Assembly (NCBI RefSeq): GCF_001653795.1
Contig: NZ_CP011514.1
Span: forward strand, 3,614,279-3,678,278
Origin: Mitsuaria sp. 7
GTDB lineage: Bacteria; Pseudomonadota; Gammaproteobacteria; Burkholderiales; Burkholderiaceae_C
DNA: 64,000 nucleotides
Direction of reading: 5' to 3'
The notes beneath the pieces are model-generated. The model made no database searches and was not told where the DNA came from. It worked only from the letters and a program-made list of their open reading frames with translations. The stretch's first letter is position 1, and the number at the start of each line of letters is the position of its first letter. Shown here in pieces: positions 27,880 through 37,883 of this stretch. Position numbers and translations under genes: made by a program.

Positions 27880-29109
27880 TCAGGAACGGTAGTCGGCGTT
27901 GATCGTCACGTACTCGTGGCTGAAGTCGCAGGTCCAGACGGTGGTCTGGGCCGATCCGCGGTTCAGGCCCACGCGCACGGTGATCTCGCTCTGCTTCATG
28001 ACGCGCTGGCCGTCCTCTTCCTTGTACTCGGGACGACGGCCGCCCTGCGTGACGACGTGGACGTCGTCCAGGTGCAGGTCGATCAGGCTCTGGTCGAGGT
28101 CGTCGATGCCGGCGTAGCCGACCGCCGCCAGGATGCGGCCCAGGTTGGGATCGCTGGCGAAGAACGCGGTCTTGACCAGCGGCGAGTGCGCGATCGCGTA
28201 GGCCGCCTTGCGGCACTCGGCTTCGTCCTTGCCGCCCTCGATCACCACCGAGATGAACTTGGTCGCGCCCTCGCCGTCGCGCACGATCGCCTGCGCCAGC
28301 TGCTGCGACACGGCAACCACCGCGTCACGCAGCGCGCGGCCTTCGGCGCTGGTCAGCGACGTGATCCGGTCGTGTCCCGCCTGGTGCGTCGCGATCAGCA
28401 CGAACGAGTCGTTCGTCGAGGTGTCGCCGTCGATCGTGATCCGGTTGAAGGACAGGTCCGCCGCTTCCTTGACCAGCGGCTGCAGCAGCTCGGGCGCGAG
28501 CACCGCGTCGGTGGCGACGAAGCCCAGCATCGTCGCCATGTTCGGACGGATCATGCCGGCGCCCTTGGAGACGCCGGAGACGGTCACGGTCCTGCCACCG
28601 ATCATGACCTGCTTCGAGCAGGCCTTGGGCAGCGTGTCCGTGGTCATGATGCCGGCGGCGGCCTCGGCCCAGTTGTCGGCCTTCAGCGCGGCGATCGCGG
28701 CCGGCAGGCCGGCGACGATGCGGTCGACCGGCAGCGTCTCCATGATCACGCCCGTCGAGAACGGCAGCACCTGCTTCGCGTCGAGCTTCAGCTCGGCGGC
28801 CAGTGCGTCACAGGTCTGACGCGCGCGCGCCAGGCCGTCCGCACCGGTGCCGGCGTTGGCATTGCCCGTGTTGATCACGATCGCGCGGATCGCCGTGCCG
28901 GCGGCGAGATGCTCGCGGCAGACCTGGACCGGCGCGGCGCAGAAGCGGTTGGCGGTGAACACGCCGGCGACGCTCGCGCCTTCGTCGAGCGCGATCACGG
29001 TCAGGTCGCGGCGGTTGGCCTTGCGGACGCCGGCCATCGTGACGCCCAGGCGCACGCCGGGCACGGGCAGCAGGGATTGCGGATCGGGAGCGGTCAGGTT
29101 GACGGGCAT
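27880..29109 (-). CDS. argJ: bifunctional glutamate N-acetyltransferase/ornithine acetyltransferase
   Basis: 409 residues, the normal ArgJ length. It recycles acetyl from N-acetylornithine to glutamate in arginine biosynthesis, and in bifunctional members also uses acetyl-CoA. The autocleavage site is visible as [15 protein letters not shown], where Thr193 becomes the N-terminal nucleophile of the beta chain. 'NTGNANAGTG' and the terminal 'ITINADYRS' are family signatures. The start [11 protein letters not shown] fits family N-termini; an ATG 21 codons upstream is rejected. Cytoplasmic. The short spacer to the SPOR gene holds four imperfect CTCAGG-type repeats of no clear meaning. Confidence 0.96.
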   Translation of the reverse strand: MPVNLTAPDPQSLLPVPGVRLGVTMAGVRKANRRDLTVIALDEGASVAGVFTANRFCAAPVQVCREHLAAGTAIRAIVINTGNANAGTGADGLARARQTCDALAAELKLDAKQVLPFSTGVIMETLPVDRIVAGLPAAIAALKADNWAEAAAGIMTTDTLPKACSKQVMIGGRTVTVSGVSKGAGMIRPNMATMLGFVATDAVLAPELLQPLVKEAADLSFNRITIDGDTSTNDSFVLIATHQAGHDRITSLTSAEGRALRDAVVAVSQQLAQAIVRDGEGATKFISVVIEGGKDEAECRKAAYAIAHSPLVKTAFFASDPNLGRILAAVGYAGIDDLDQSLIDLHLDDVHVVTQGGRRPEYKEEDGQRVMKQSEITVRVGLNRGSAQTTVWTCDFSHEYVTINADYRS

Positions 29110-29177
29110 GGTGTGGGGCGTCCGTGGAGGAAATGGGCGCGATTGTAGGAGTCGCGTCCAGCGTCCGCCCAATGCAA

Positions 29178-29200
29178 AACGCCCCGGGAAGCGGGGCGTT
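29178..29200 (-). terminator. Rho-independent terminator of the PEP-CTERM gene
   Basis: AACGCCCC-gggaagc-GGGGCGTT, an 8-bp stem with 7-nt loop. Read on the - strand it ends in GTTTTGC, 43 bp downstream of the PEP-CTERM stop and upstream of argJ, so argJ has its own promoter in the 29110-29177 spacer. Confidence 0.7.
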
Positions 29201-29242
29201 GGTCCGTGAGGGGCCCGCGCTGCCGCGCGGACCCGTCCAGGG

Positions 29243-30349
29243 TCAGAGGCTCTGACGGCGCTTGCGCAGCATCAGCGTCATGAGCGCAAGCCCGCCGATG
29301 AACATCGCGTAGCTCTGCGGCTCCGGCACGGCGCTGGCGGGCAGCACGTTGAAGGTGCCCGAGTAGCTGGCCGAGATCCCGTTGGTGCCGGGCGCCAGGT
29401 TGCCGCCGGCGTAGCCCTTGACGACCAGCGTGTAGTCGCCGGCCAGCAGCTTGCTGGGCAGGCTGGCGCTGATCCAGCTGGTGCCGTTGCCGTCGCTCTC
29501 CGGCGCGCCGATGGACAGCGACTGCCCGTTCAGCGTGGCTTCGCTGAAGCTGATCTGCTGCGACTGGCCCGAGAACACGGTGATCAGCGACGCATCCACC
29601 CAGCCGCTGCCGGTGAAGCTGAAGCGGAAGGTGTCGACGAAGCTGCCGACTTCGGTGTGGATCGCGAAGGGCGCGGCGGTCAGGCCCGAGCCCGCGCCGG
29701 CCAGCGGCACGTTCTGGTTCCAGTCGGCGGCGTGGGCGCCCGTGGCGGCCACGGCCAGCAGCGCGGCCGCGGCACCGCCACGGACCGAGGCCTGCCGGCG
29801 GCGCGCCACGATCAGGCCGCCGCCCAGCAGCGCCAGCACGGCCAGCGCCAGCGTGCCGGGTTCGGGGACCTGCGTGACGTTGATCGTGCCGGAGTAGCTC
29901 GCGCTGATCGGCGTGCCCGCCACCAGTCCTTGGCCGGCGTAACCGCGCACGGTCAGCACCAGCGGACCGCTCAGGCGCACGTCGGGCAGCGCGGCGATCT
30001 CGAGCGCGTTCCTGTAGCCGCCCATCGTGGAGCGCGTGAAGTTGTAGGTCGCGCCGTTGAGCACCGCGCTGACGAAGTTGATGTCGAAGGCGGCCGACAT
30101 GCCGATGGTCGTCAGGCTGGCGTTGACCATGCCCCAGCGATCGATGCCAGAGAAGGTGAAGGTGTCGACGAACTCACCGGCCACCGAATGCACGATGCTG
30201 AAGCCGGCCGTCTTGGTGTCGGCCGTGGCGCCTTGCTGGAGCGCGACGGACTGGGCTGCGGTCACCGGCGCGGCCAGCGCGGCGGAAGCGGTGGCGGCGG
30301 TCAGGACGACGGCGGCTGCGGCAGCGAAAAGGCGGTTCGTGAGCTTCAT
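29243..30349 (-). CDS. double PEP-CTERM protein (two FxDxF-type units fused in one frame)
   Basis: 368 residues. Unit 1: signal peptide ([20 protein letters not shown], about 1-27), FVDTF at 60-64, then the sorting signal [19 protein letters not shown] with basic VARRR (161-185). Unit 2 follows without a stop: a second hydrophobic segment ([17 protein letters not shown], a former signal peptide ending at 207), FVDTF at 237-241, and [20 protein letters not shown] with RKRR at 341-365. Both units have 'GYAG...[11 protein letters not shown]' before VPEP. PEP-CTERM proteins are recognised by exosortase and attached to or exported across the envelope; no exosortase is in the window. The pattern suggests tandem duplication followed by loss of the stop between the copies. 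Confidence 0.86.
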   Translation of the reverse strand: MKLTNRLFAAAAAVVLTAATASAALAAPVTAAQSVALQQGATADTKTAGFSIVHSVAGEFVDTFTFSGIDRWGMVNASLTTIGMSAAFDINFVSAVLNGATYNFTRSTMGGYRNALEIAALPDVRLSGPLVLTVRGYAGQGLVAGTPISASYSGTINVTQVPEPGTLALAVLALLGGGLIVARRRQASVRGGAAAALLAVAATGAHAADWNQNVPLAGAGSGLTAAPFAIHTEVGSFVDTFRFSFTGSGWVDASLITVFSGQSQQISFSEATLNGQSLSIGAPESDGNGTSWISASLPSKLLAGDYTLVVKGYAGGNLAPGTNGISASYSGTFNVLPASAVPEPQSYAMFIGGLALMTLMLRKRRQSL

Positions 30350-30596
30350 GGCGGTGCGGTCCGGAGACCTCGGAGACCCGCGTCGGCAGGTCGATGCAGC
30401 GGACTCTATCGAGGGGGTTCCGTACGGTGTCCCCCTCGCCACGGGGGGAGAAAAGCGCGCTCGCACCCGGGTCGTGAGAAAGCGCACATCGCCGGACCTT
30501 CACGTCGATCCGGCGCCACAGGCGCCCCGTGCATCCATCACGCAAGGACTGACCCCGGGACCCGGCGTCGGGCCCGATCGCCGGGCCGGAAACGAC

Positions 30597-30620
30597 GACG
30601 GCGCCCCGGAGGGCGCCGTC
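30597..30620 (-). terminator. candidate terminator of secA
   Basis: GACGGCGCC-ccggag-GGCGCCGTC, a 9-bp perfect stem 22 bp downstream of the secA stop on the - strand. The tail on that strand is GTCGTTTCC, a poor U-run. The remaining spacer up to the PEP-CTERM start (about 250 bp) shows no other gene. Confidence 0.5.
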
Positions 30621-30641
30621 GATCTCAGCCGAAGCGGCCGA

Positions 30642-33401
30642 TCAGGCCAGCTTGCCGTGGCAGCTCTTGAACTTCTTGCCGCTGCCGCAGGGACACGGGT
30701 CGTTGCGGCCGACGTGGCCCCACTCGGCCGGAATCGCCTCGGTGCCGCCCGCGACCGGCGCCGCGTCCTGCGAGATCGAGCCGTCCTCGTTCGGATGCGT
30801 GTAGGTCACGTTGCCGACGTTCTCGGCGCGCTGTTCGATCGCATCGGCGGCCGCCGTGGCCTCCTCCTGCGACTGGATGCGCACGTTCAGCAGCACGCGG
30901 GTCACTTCCAGCTTCACCGCGTCCAGCAGTTGCGAGAACAGCTCGAAAGCCTCGCGCTTGTATTCCTGCTTGGGGTTCTTCTGGGCGTAGCCGCGCAGGT
31001 GGATGCCCTGGCGCAGGTAGTCCAGCGAGGCCAGATGCTCGCGCCAGTGCTGGTCGATGCTCTGCAGCAGCACCATGCGCATGAACGGCGTGAACTGATC
31101 CTGGCCGACGCGGTCCAGCTTGTCCTGGAAGGACGCGTCGCCCGCCTTCAGCACGGCGTCCAGCACGTCCTCGTCCGTCAGCGTCTCGCTCTTCTTGAGC
31201 ATCTCGCCCAGCGGCAGGTCGAGCTTCCACTCGTCGCGCAGCACGCGCTCCAGCGCGGGCAGGTCCCACTGCTCTTCCAGCGATTCCTCCGGGACGAAGC
31301 CGCGGACCACGTCCGTCAGCGTGCCCTTGCGCAGGTGGGTGATCTGATCGAGCACTTCCTGCGCCTCGAGGATCTCGTTGCGCTGCTGGTAGATGACCTT
31401 GCGCTGGTCGTTCGACACGTCGTCGTATTCGAGCAGCTGCTTGCGGATGTCGAAGTTGCGGGCCTCGACCTTGCGCTGCGCGCTCTCGATCGAGCGCGTG
31501 ACGATGCCGGCTTCGATCGCCTCGCCTTCGGGCATCTTGAGCCGGTCCATGATCGCGCGCACGCGGTCGCCGGCGAAGATGCGCATCAGCTGGTCGTCCA
31601 GCGACAGGTAGAAGCGCGAGGAGCCCGGATCGCCCTGGCGACCCGAGCGGCCGCGCAGCTGGTTATCGATGCGGCGGCTTTCGTGACGCTCGGTCGAGAT
31701 CACGCGCAGGCCGCCCGCGGCCTTCACCTGCTCGTGCAGCTTCTGCCAGTCGGACTTCAGCGCGGCGATCTTGGCGTGCTTGTCGGATTCGGACAGCGCC
31801 TCGTCGTTCTCGATGGCGACGATGTCCTTCTCGATGCTGCCGCCCAGCACGATGTCGGTGCCGCGGCCGGCCATGTTGGTCGCGATCGTAATCACGCCCG
31901 GACGGCCGGCTTGGGTGATGATGTCGGCCTCGCGCGCATGCTGCTTGGCGTTCAGCACCTGGTGCGGCAGACCCGCCTTCGTCAGCAGCTCGGCGACCTT
32001 CTCGGAGTTCTCGATCGACGTCGTGCCCACCAGCACCGGCTGGCCGCGCTCGTGGCAGTCGCGCACGTCCTGCGTGACGGCGTCGTACTTCTCCTTGGTC
32101 GTCTTGTAGACCAGGTCCAGCTCGTCCTTGCGCACGGTCGGACGGTTCGGCGGGATCACCACGGTCTCGAGGCCGTAGATCTCCTGGAACTCGTAGGCCT
32201 CGGTGTCGGCCGTGCCGGTCATGCCCGACAGCTTGCCGTACATGCGGAAGTAGTTCTGGAAGGTGACCGAGGCCAGCGTCTGGTTCTCGGCCTGGATCTG
32301 CACGCCTTCCTTGGCCTCGACGGCCTGGTGCAGACCGTCGCTCCAGCGGCGGCCCGTCATCAGGCGGCCGGTGAACTCGTCGACGATGATGACTTCGCCG
32401 TTCTGCACGACGTAGTTGGTATCGCGGTGATACACGTGGTGTGCGCGCAGCGACGCGTACAGGTGGTGCATCAGCGTGATGTTGGCGGCGTCGTACAACG
32501 ACGCGCCCTCGGCCAGCAGGCCGGCCTGGCCCAGCAGGCGCTCGGCGTTCTCGTGGCCGTCCTCGGTCAGGTAGATCTGGTGCGACTTCTCGTCGACGGT
32601 GAAGTCGCCCGGCTCGATCACGCCTTCGCCGGTGCGGGGATCCAGCTCACCGACCTGGCGCTTCAACTGCGGCGAGACCGCGTTGATCGCCACGTACATC
32701 TGGGTGTGGTCTTCCGCCTGGCCGGAGATGATCAGCGGGGTGCGGGCCTCGTCGATCAGGATCGAGTCCACCTCGTCGACGATCGCGTAGGCCAGGCTGC
32801 GCTGGACGCGGTCGCGGACCTCGTAGACCATGTTGTCGCGCAGGTGGTCGAAGCCGTACTCGTTGTTCGTGCCGTACGTGACGTCGGCGCCGTAGGCGGC
32901 CTGCTTCTCGTCGCGCGCCAGCCCCGAATAGTTGATGCCCACGGTCAGGCCGAGGAAGCGGTACAGGCGACCCATCCACTCCGCATCGCGGCGGGCGAGG
33001 TAGTCGTTGACCGTCACGACGTGCACGCCCTTGCCGGTCAGCGCATTCAGGTAGACCGGCAGCGTCGCCATCAGCGTCTTGCCTTCGCCGGTGCGCATTT
33101 CAGCGATCTTGCCGGCGTTCAGGACCATGCCGCCGATCAGCTGCACGTCGAAGTGACGCATCTTGAGGACGCGCTTGCTGCCCTCGCGGCAGACGGCGAA
33201 GGCCTCGGGCAGGATGTCGTCGACGGATTCGCCCTTGGCGATGCGCTGCTTGAACTCCTCGGTCTTCGCGCGCAACTGGTCGTCGCTCAGGCCCTCGAAC
33301 TGGGGTTCCAGCGCGTTGATGCGCTCGACGTCCTTGCGATAGGTCTTGAGCAGGCGCTCGTTGCGACTGCCGAAAATCTGGGTCAAAAGCTTGGGCAACA
33401 T
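30642..33401 (-). CDS. secA: preprotein translocase ATPase SecA
   Basis: 919 residues, typical of proteobacterial SecA. It is the motor that pushes unfolded preproteins through SecYEG. Walker A MRTGEGKT is at 102-109, the DEAD-type box is within [14 protein letters not shown], '[15 protein letters not shown]'-type motif VI appears as [20 protein letters not shown], and the C-terminal zinc/SecB-binding motif is [15 protein letters not shown]. Start [18 protein letters not shown] is the conserved family N-terminus. Peripheral inner-membrane and cytoplasmic. The ~255-bp divergent spacer to the DUF721 gene should hold both promoters; no secM-like gene is present. Confidence 0.98.
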   Translation of the reverse strand: MLPKLLTQIFGSRNERLLKTYRKDVERINALEPQFEGLSDDQLRAKTEEFKQRIAKGESVDDILPEAFAVCREGSKRVLKMRHFDVQLIGGMVLNAGKIAEMRTGEGKTLMATLPVYLNALTGKGVHVVTVNDYLARRDAEWMGRLYRFLGLTVGINYSGLARDEKQAAYGADVTYGTNNEYGFDHLRDNMVYEVRDRVQRSLAYAIVDEVDSILIDEARTPLIISGQAEDHTQMYVAINAVSPQLKRQVGELDPRTGEGVIEPGDFTVDEKSHQIYLTEDGHENAERLLGQAGLLAEGASLYDAANITLMHHLYASLRAHHVYHRDTNYVVQNGEVIIVDEFTGRLMTGRRWSDGLHQAVEAKEGVQIQAENQTLASVTFQNYFRMYGKLSGMTGTADTEAYEFQEIYGLETVVIPPNRPTVRKDELDLVYKTTKEKYDAVTQDVRDCHERGQPVLVGTTSIENSEKVAELLTKAGLPHQVLNAKQHAREADIITQAGRPGVITIATNMAGRGTDIVLGGSIEKDIVAIENDEALSESDKHAKIAALKSDWQKLHEQVKAAGGLRVISTERHESRRIDNQLRGRSGRQGDPGSSRFYLSLDDQLMRIFAGDRVRAIMDRLKMPEGEAIEAGIVTRSIESAQRKVEARNFDIRKQLLEYDDVSNDQRKVIYQQRNEILEAQEVLDQITHLRKGTLTDVVRGFVPEESLEEQWDLPALERVLRDEWKLDLPLGEMLKKSETLTDEDVLDAVLKAGDASFQDKLDRVGQDQFTPFMRMVLLQSIDQHWREHLASLDYLRQGIHLRGYAQKNPKQEYKREAFELFSQLLDAVKLEVTRVLLNVRIQSQEEATAAADAIEQRAENVGNVTYTHPNEDGSISQDAAPVAGGTEAIPAEWGHVGRNDPCPCGSGKKFKSCHGKLA

Positions 33402-33656
33402 GCGGCTTTTTGAAGTTCTGTGGAAGGCCCGGTCGACCGGGCCTGGACGCCCGACGGACCGCCTCGTGGGCGGCCTGATGAGGGCAGCGCCGCGCGACCG
33501 GTGAACATGAGGACGAGGCCTCGGGTTGCAAGCGTCTGCGCGGAGAAAAACCGGCGGAGTTTAGCACCCGACCCTAGGCGAGACCGGGCGGCTGCCACGG
33601 CGCCGGACCGGCGGCGGAGTCCGGGTTTCCCAGCGGCGGGACTACACTGCCGGCCC

Positions 33657-33992
33657 ATGGCCACCCGCTATCTGCCCCCTCGCGTCAAGCCCGACGCGCC
33701 CGATCCGCTGGACTTCGGCCGGGCCATGTCGCAGAACGGCATGCTGGCGCGCCTGGGCAACCAGCTGGCGCTGTCGCGGCGGCACCTGGCGGCGGTCAGC
33801 GTCGCGCTGCCGGGCGCGATGAAGCGCTTCGTCCAGGCCGGCACGCTCGACGAGCACGGCTGGACGCTGGTGGCCGACAACGCCGCCATCGCAGCCAAGC
33901 TGCGACACCTGCAGCCGACGCTGCTGCGCCTGCTGCGCGAGGAAGGCCTCCTCCTGGAAGGCGAGCTCCGCATCCGCGTCCGTCAGTCCTGA
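33657..33992 (+). CDS. DUF721/DciA-like protein
   Basis: 111 residues. N-terminal MATRYLPPRVKPDAPDPLDF and a core 'LRHLQPTLLRLLREEGLLLE' plus 'GELRIRVRQS' fit the DUF721 domain, whose member DciA loads the replicative helicase DnaB in bacteria lacking DnaC. The ATG is chosen over an upstream open frame because it gives the normal small size. Divergent from secA, an arrangement common in betaproteobacteria. DciA function is inferred from the family only; the match is moderate. Confidence 0.6.
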   Translation: MATRYLPPRVKPDAPDPLDFGRAMSQNGMLARLGNQLALSRRHLAAVSVALPGAMKRFVQAGTLDEHGWTLVADNAAIAAKLRHLQPTLLRLLREEGLLLEGELRIRVRQS

Positions 33993-34013
33993 TCCAGCCA
34001 TCCAGGAAAGAAC

Positions 34014-34048
34014 GAAGCCCCGCTCGCCGGTGGACGAAACGGGGCTTC
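34014..34048 (-). terminator. terminator downstream of tRNA-Thr
   Basis: GAAGCCCCG and CGGGGCTTC form a 9-bp stem around a 17-nt loop. On the - strand the stem is followed by TTCTTTCC, placing a U-rich tail 30 bp after the tRNA 3' end. Confidence 0.6.
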
Positions 34049-34077
34049 GGAACAGACTCGCGCCTGTGTGTGTTCGA

Positions 34078-34153
34078 TGGTGCCGGCTATCGGATTCGAA
34101 CTGATGACCTACCGCTTACAAGGCGGTTGCTCTACCAACTGAGCTAAGCCGGC
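34078..34153 (-). tRNA. tRNA-Thr (anticodon UGU)
   Basis: On the - strand a full cloverleaf can be folded. Acceptor stem GCCGGCT pairs with AGCCGGC, the D-arm has AGCTCAGTTGGTAGAGC, the anticodon stem-loop CCGCC-TTGTAAG-CGG carries TGT, and the T-arm has GTTCGAATC. Discriminator A and an encoded CCA complete 76 nt. It reads ACA (and, by wobble, other Thr) codons. It lies between the DUF721 gene and sspB. Confidence 0.97.
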
Positions 34154-34285
34154 ACAAGGAAAACTGGAGCGCCGCAGAAGCTGCGACGCGGGCTGCATTC
34201 TAGACGCAGCTTCGAGAGGTCTGGAGCAAAAAACCGCGCCTTCCCTCTGCACTCGCCCCCCCGCACTTGGACGGGGTTCAGACGA

Positions 34286-34843
34286 TCACTTGATGCGCTT
34301 GAGCGCCGGGCGACCGCCCGACGGACCCGCGCCCGGATCGTCGTCGTCCGGCGGTGGTGGTGTCACCGCCGCCGGCGCGACCGGCTCCGGCCTGGACTCG
34401 CCTTGTGGCGCGCCGCCGACGCTGCCACCGCCGTTCGCATCCGACGCCAGCCGCAGACCTCGCGGCGCGCTCGGCGCCGGTTGGCGCGCGGCGGCATCTT
34501 CCGGAGTGGGCGGCGGGAAGGCCATGCCCTGGCCGTTCTCGCGCGCATAGATCGCGACCACGTGATCGACCGGCACGATGATCTCGCGCGCCACGCCACC
34601 GAACCGGGCCTTGAACTGGATCAGTTCATTGCCCAGGTCCAGGTTGCTGGTCGCGTCGAAACCGACGTTGAGCACGATCTCGTTGTTGCTCACGTACTCC
34701 ATCGGCACCTGCACCGTGCGGTCCACATGCACCGCGACGTAGGGCGTGAACCCGTTGTCCGTGCACCACTCGTGCAGGGCGCGGATCAGGTACGGGCGTG
34801 TCGAGCTGGCGGCGAGACCGCCGCCGTCCTTGCTGTCATCCAT
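34286..34843 (-). CDS. sspB: ClpXP protease specificity-enhancing factor SspB
   Basis: 185 residues. The N-terminal ~110 residues form the SspB core that binds ssrA tags and other substrates ('RPYLIRALHEWCTDNGFTPY', 'VPMEYVSNNEIVLNVG', 'FKARFGGVAREIIVPVDHV'). A long Pro/Gly/Ala-rich flexible tail ends in PALKRIK, the short ClpX-docking motif expected at the extreme C-terminus. It tethers tagged proteins to ClpXP. It directly follows sspA (14 bp), as is usual in beta- and gammaproteobacteria. The start MDDSKDGG leads into the core. Confidence 0.95.
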   Translation of the reverse strand: MDDSKDGGGLAASSTRPYLIRALHEWCTDNGFTPYVAVHVDRTVQVPMEYVSNNEIVLNVGFDATSNLDLGNELIQFKARFGGVAREIIVPVDHVVAIYARENGQGMAFPPPTPEDAAARQPAPSAPRGLRLASDANGGGSVGGAPQGESRPEPVAPAAVTPPPPDDDDPGAGPSGGRPALKRIK

Positions 34844-34857
34844 GGGGAGCCAGTGTA

Positions 34858-35475
34858 TTACTTGCGCATCACCTTCTCGGACGGCGTCAGCGCCTCGATG
34901 TAGGCCGGACGCGAGAAGATCCGCTCGGCGTACTTCAGCAGCGGCACGGCGTTCTTCGACATGTCGATGCCGTAGTAGTCCAGGCGCCACAGCAGCGGTG
35001 CGATCGCGACGTCCAGCATCGAGAAGTCGTCGCCCAGCATGTACTTGTTCTTCAGGAAGATGGGCGCCAGCTGCGTCAGGCGGTCGCGGATCTGCGAACG
35101 CGCCTTCTCCAGCTGCTTCTCGGTCGGCTTGACCGTCTGGCCGCGGTTCTCCAGCACGTTGACGTGGGCGAACAGTTCCTTCTCGAAGTTGAACAGGAAC
35201 AGGCGCACGCGGGCACGGGCGACCGGGTCGCCGGGCATCAGCTGCGGATGCGGGAAGCGCTCGTCGATGTACTCGTTGATGATGTGCGACTCGTACAGGA
35301 TGAGGTCGCGTTCCACGAGGATGGGCACCTCGTTGTACGGGTTCATCAGCGCGATGTCTTCGGGCTTGGCGAACAGGTCGACGTCACGGATCTCGAAGTC
35401 CATGCCCTTCTCGAACAGCACGAACCGGCAACGGTGCGAGTAGGGGCAAGTGGTTCCGGAATAAAGCACCATCAT
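34858..35475 (-). CDS. sspA: stringent starvation protein A (GST-fold RNA polymerase-associated factor)
   Basis: 205 residues. Thioredoxin-like N-terminal domain (MVLYSGTTCPYSHRCRFVLF), then NEVPILVERDLILYESHIIN, and an all-helical GST C-terminal domain. SspA binds RNA polymerase and adjusts transcription under starvation and acid stress. Start: AGGAG 8 nt upstream of the first of two adjacent ATGs. It lies downstream of petABC and is separated from it by a terminator-like hairpin; it is followed by sspB. Confidence 0.95.
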   Translation of the reverse strand: MMVLYSGTTCPYSHRCRFVLFEKGMDFEIRDVDLFAKPEDIALMNPYNEVPILVERDLILYESHIINEYIDERFPHPQLMPGDPVARARVRLFLFNFEKELFAHVNVLENRGQTVKPTEKQLEKARSQIRDRLTQLAPIFLKNKYMLGDDFSMLDVAIAPLLWRLDYYGIDMSKNAVPLLKYAERIFSRPAYIEALTPSEKVMRK

Positions 35476-35574
35476 GGCAGTGGACTCCTGATCGAAGCCT
35501 CTCGGCTTCATCGATTTCTACAAACAACACAGTTCAACGCCGGCGCGGTCAAAGACCGAACAGACAAACGACAA

Positions 35575-35606
35575 CGCAGTGGGGGCCTGTTCGGCGCCCC
35601 ACTGCG
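35575..35606 (-). terminator. terminator after petC
   Basis: CGCAGTGGGGGC with GCGCCCCACTGCG gives a long GC stem around CTGTTCG-type loop sequence, 36 bp after the petC stop on the - strand, with a T-rich tail TTGTCGTTTG in that direction. Confidence 0.65.
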
Positions 35607-35641
35607 CTTGAGGACCCGGCCTTCGGCCGAGTCATCGGTTC

Positions 35642-36424
35642 TTACTTGATGTCCTTCCAGAAGGAGGCATTCAAGCGCCAGGCGAACACGGTGAACCCCA
35701 GCAGGAACAGCACCACGATGATCCCGAGCCGGAAACGCGTCCCCTGCGCCGGCTCGCCCATCCACTGGAGATAGGCGACCAGGTCGGCAACGGACTCGTC
35801 GTATTGCTGCGGTGTCATCATCCCGGGCGTCACCTGTACGAAGTCCTTGAAGACATGCGTGACCTTGGCCGGGTCATGCGGGTCCTTTTCTTCTTCGAAC
35901 CTGGCGGTGCGGACGCCCTGGAGCTCCCACAGCACATGCGGCATGGCAACGCTGGGGAAAGCGAGATTATTCCATCCCGTGGCCTTGGTTTCGTCGCGGT
36001 AGTATTTTCTGAGGTAGGTATAGAGGTAATCCGCCCCTGTTCCCTTGGCCCCGTCGGCCCGCGAACGGGCGATCACGGTGAGGTCCGGCGGCAGCGCGCC
36101 GAACCATTCCTTGGCCTGTTTCGGGTCCAGCGAGACCTTCATCGTCTCGCCGACCTTGTCGCCGGCGAACAGCAGGTTGCCCTTGATCTGCTCGTCGGTC
36201 AGGCCGATGTCCTTCAGCCGGTTGTAGCGCATGAAGCTCGCGCTGTGGCAGTTCAGACAGTAGTTGACGAAGATCTTGGCGCCGTGCTGCAGCGCGGCCA
36301 GATCGTTCATCTTCGACGTCGGGAAACGGTCCCACTCGATGCCGCCCTCAGACGCGAGCGCCGTCGACGTCAGTCCCGCGCCCAGGCACAGCGACGTCAG
36401 CAGCGTGGCGATGATTTTCTTCAT
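35642..36424 (-). CDS. petC: ubiquinol-cytochrome c reductase, cytochrome c1 subunit
   Basis: 260 residues. A signal peptide (MKKIIATLLTSLCLGAGLTS, cut after ALA near 24) exports it. Haem c attaches at CLNCH (56-60), with a candidate axial Met in VAMPHVLWELQG. One C-terminal membrane anchor (IIVVLFLLGFTVFAW) precedes the positive tail SFWKDIK. Subunit of the bc1 complex that passes electrons from the Rieske centre to cytochrome c. Third gene of petABC, 26 bp after petB. The upstream extension of the open frame lies in petB and is rejected. Confidence 0.97.
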   Translation of the reverse strand: MKKIIATLLTSLCLGAGLTSTALASEGGIEWDRFPTSKMNDLAALQHGAKIFVNYCLNCHSASFMRYNRLKDIGLTDEQIKGNLLFAGDKVGETMKVSLDPKQAKEWFGALPPDLTVIARSRADGAKGTGADYLYTYLRKYYRDETKATGWNNLAFPSVAMPHVLWELQGVRTARFEEEKDPHDPAKVTHVFKDFVQVTPGMMTPQQYDESVADLVAYLQWMGEPAQGTRFRLGIIVVLFLLGFTVFAWRLNASFWKDIK

Positions 36425-36450
36425 TCGTTCGACTCCGTGACGTTGGCGGT

Positions 36451-37851
36451 TCAGTGCGGGTGAAACGTGACGCGATCGGGGACTGGCTTGAAGGTGCCAG
36501 CCTTGCTCCACCACGGCATCAGCAGGAAGAAGCCGAAGTAGTACAGCGTGCCGATCTGCGACACGATCGTTCCCGCATCGGACGGCGGCTTGACGCCCAG
36601 GTAGCCCAGCACGAGGAAGAGCAGCACGAAGATGCCGTAGAGGTATTTGTGCCAGTCGGGCCGGTAGCGGATCGACTTGACCGGGCTGTGGTCCAGCCAG
36701 GGCAGGAAGAACAGGATGATGACCGCGCCACCCATGACGACGACACCCCAGAACTTCGCGTCGAAAGTCAGCAGCAGCGCGATGCCGACCACCGCCCCGA
36801 CCACCACGATGCCCTTGCCCAGTACCGACAGCCCACCGCGCAGCAGTGTGATGACCGCCGACAGTGCGATCACGCCGCACAGCACCTGGACCATGATGTC
36901 GGTGGTGGCCCGCAGCATCGAATAGAACGGCGTGAAGTACCAGACCGGCGCGATGTGCGGCGGCGTCTTCAGCGGGTCGGCCGGGATGAAGTTGTTGTAC
37001 TCCAGGAAGTAGCCGCCCAGTTCAGGCGCGAAGAAGATCACCGCCGAGAAGGCCATCAGGAAGAGGCCGACGCCGAAGATGTCGTGCACCGTGTAGTACG
37101 GGTGGAACGGGATGCCGTCGAGCGGCAGACCGTCCGCGCCCTTCTTCGCCTTGATCTCGACACCGTCCGGGTTGTTCGACCCCACCTCGTGCAACGCGAT
37201 GATGTGCGCGACCACCAGTCCCAGCAGCACCAGCGGCACCGCGATGACGTGGAAGCTGAAGAAGCGGTTCAGCGTCGCGTCCCCGACCACGTAGTCACCG
37301 CGGATCAGCAGCGCCAGGTCGTTGCCGACGAAGGGCACCGCGGCGAACAGGTTCACGATCACCTGCGCGCCCCAGTAGGACATCTGGCCCCACGGCAGCA
37401 GGTAGCCCATGAAGGCCTCGGCCATCAGGCACAGGAAGATCGCGCAGCCGAAGATCCACACCAGTTCGCGCGGCTTGCGGTACGAGCCGTACAGCAGCCC
37501 GCGGAACATGTGCAGGTAGACGACGACGAAGAACGCCGACGCGCCCGTCGAGTGCATGTAGCGGATCAGCCATCCCCAGGGGACGTCCCGCATGATGTAT
37601 TCGACCGACGCGAACGCGAGCGTCGAGTCCGGCTTGTAGTGCATCACCAGGAAGATCCCGGTGACGATCTGGATCACCAGCACCAGCAGCGCCAGCGAGC
37701 CGAAGATGTACCACCAGTTGAAGTTCTTCGGAGCGTAGTACTCCGACATGTGCTCCTTGTAGAGCTTGGACGCGGGGAACCGGTTGTCCACCCAGGTCAT
37801 GAGCTTGACGCCCAAGGGGGCTCCGGCGGGTGCTTCCTTGAATTCAGCCAT
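36451..37851 (-). CDS. petB: ubiquinol-cytochrome c reductase, cytochrome b subunit
   Basis: 466 residues, integral membrane protein with about nine helices; the extra length over ~430 is at the C-terminus. Haem-ligand histidines lie in two helices: YMHSTGASAFFVVVYLHMF and FHVIAVPLVLLGLVVAH. The Qo-site loop reads PVWY (PPHIAPVWYFTPFY) rather than the PEWY of mitochondrial-type enzymes; similar variants are common in beta- and gammaproteobacteria. It oxidises ubiquinol and contributes to proton translocation. A GAGG lies upstream of the ATG. Middle gene of petABC. Confidence 0.97.
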   Translation of the reverse strand: MAEFKEAPAGAPLGVKLMTWVDNRFPASKLYKEHMSEYYAPKNFNWWYIFGSLALLVLVIQIVTGIFLVMHYKPDSTLAFASVEYIMRDVPWGWLIRYMHSTGASAFFVVVYLHMFRGLLYGSYRKPRELVWIFGCAIFLCLMAEAFMGYLLPWGQMSYWGAQVIVNLFAAVPFVGNDLALLIRGDYVVGDATLNRFFSFHVIAVPLVLLGLVVAHIIALHEVGSNNPDGVEIKAKKGADGLPLDGIPFHPYYTVHDIFGVGLFLMAFSAVIFFAPELGGYFLEYNNFIPADPLKTPPHIAPVWYFTPFYSMLRATTDIMVQVLCGVIALSAVITLLRGGLSVLGKGIVVVGAVVGIALLLTFDAKFWGVVVMGGAVIILFFLPWLDHSPVKSIRYRPDWHKYLYGIFVLLFLVLGYLGVKPPSDAGTIVSQIGTLYYFGFFLLMPWWSKAGTFKPVPDRVTFHPH

Positions 37852-37883
37852 GTGTTGTCTGCCTCGGTCCTGTTCCTGGGGAG

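Noticed and set aside
30057..33413. 1118-residue + strand open frame opposite secA
   Set aside because: Pure shadow of secA; Val/Leu/Arg-rich without any domain.
33402..33656. secM-like arrest gene upstream of secA
   Set aside because: The spacer has no leader open frame with an arrest motif; the adjacent DUF721 gene is divergent.
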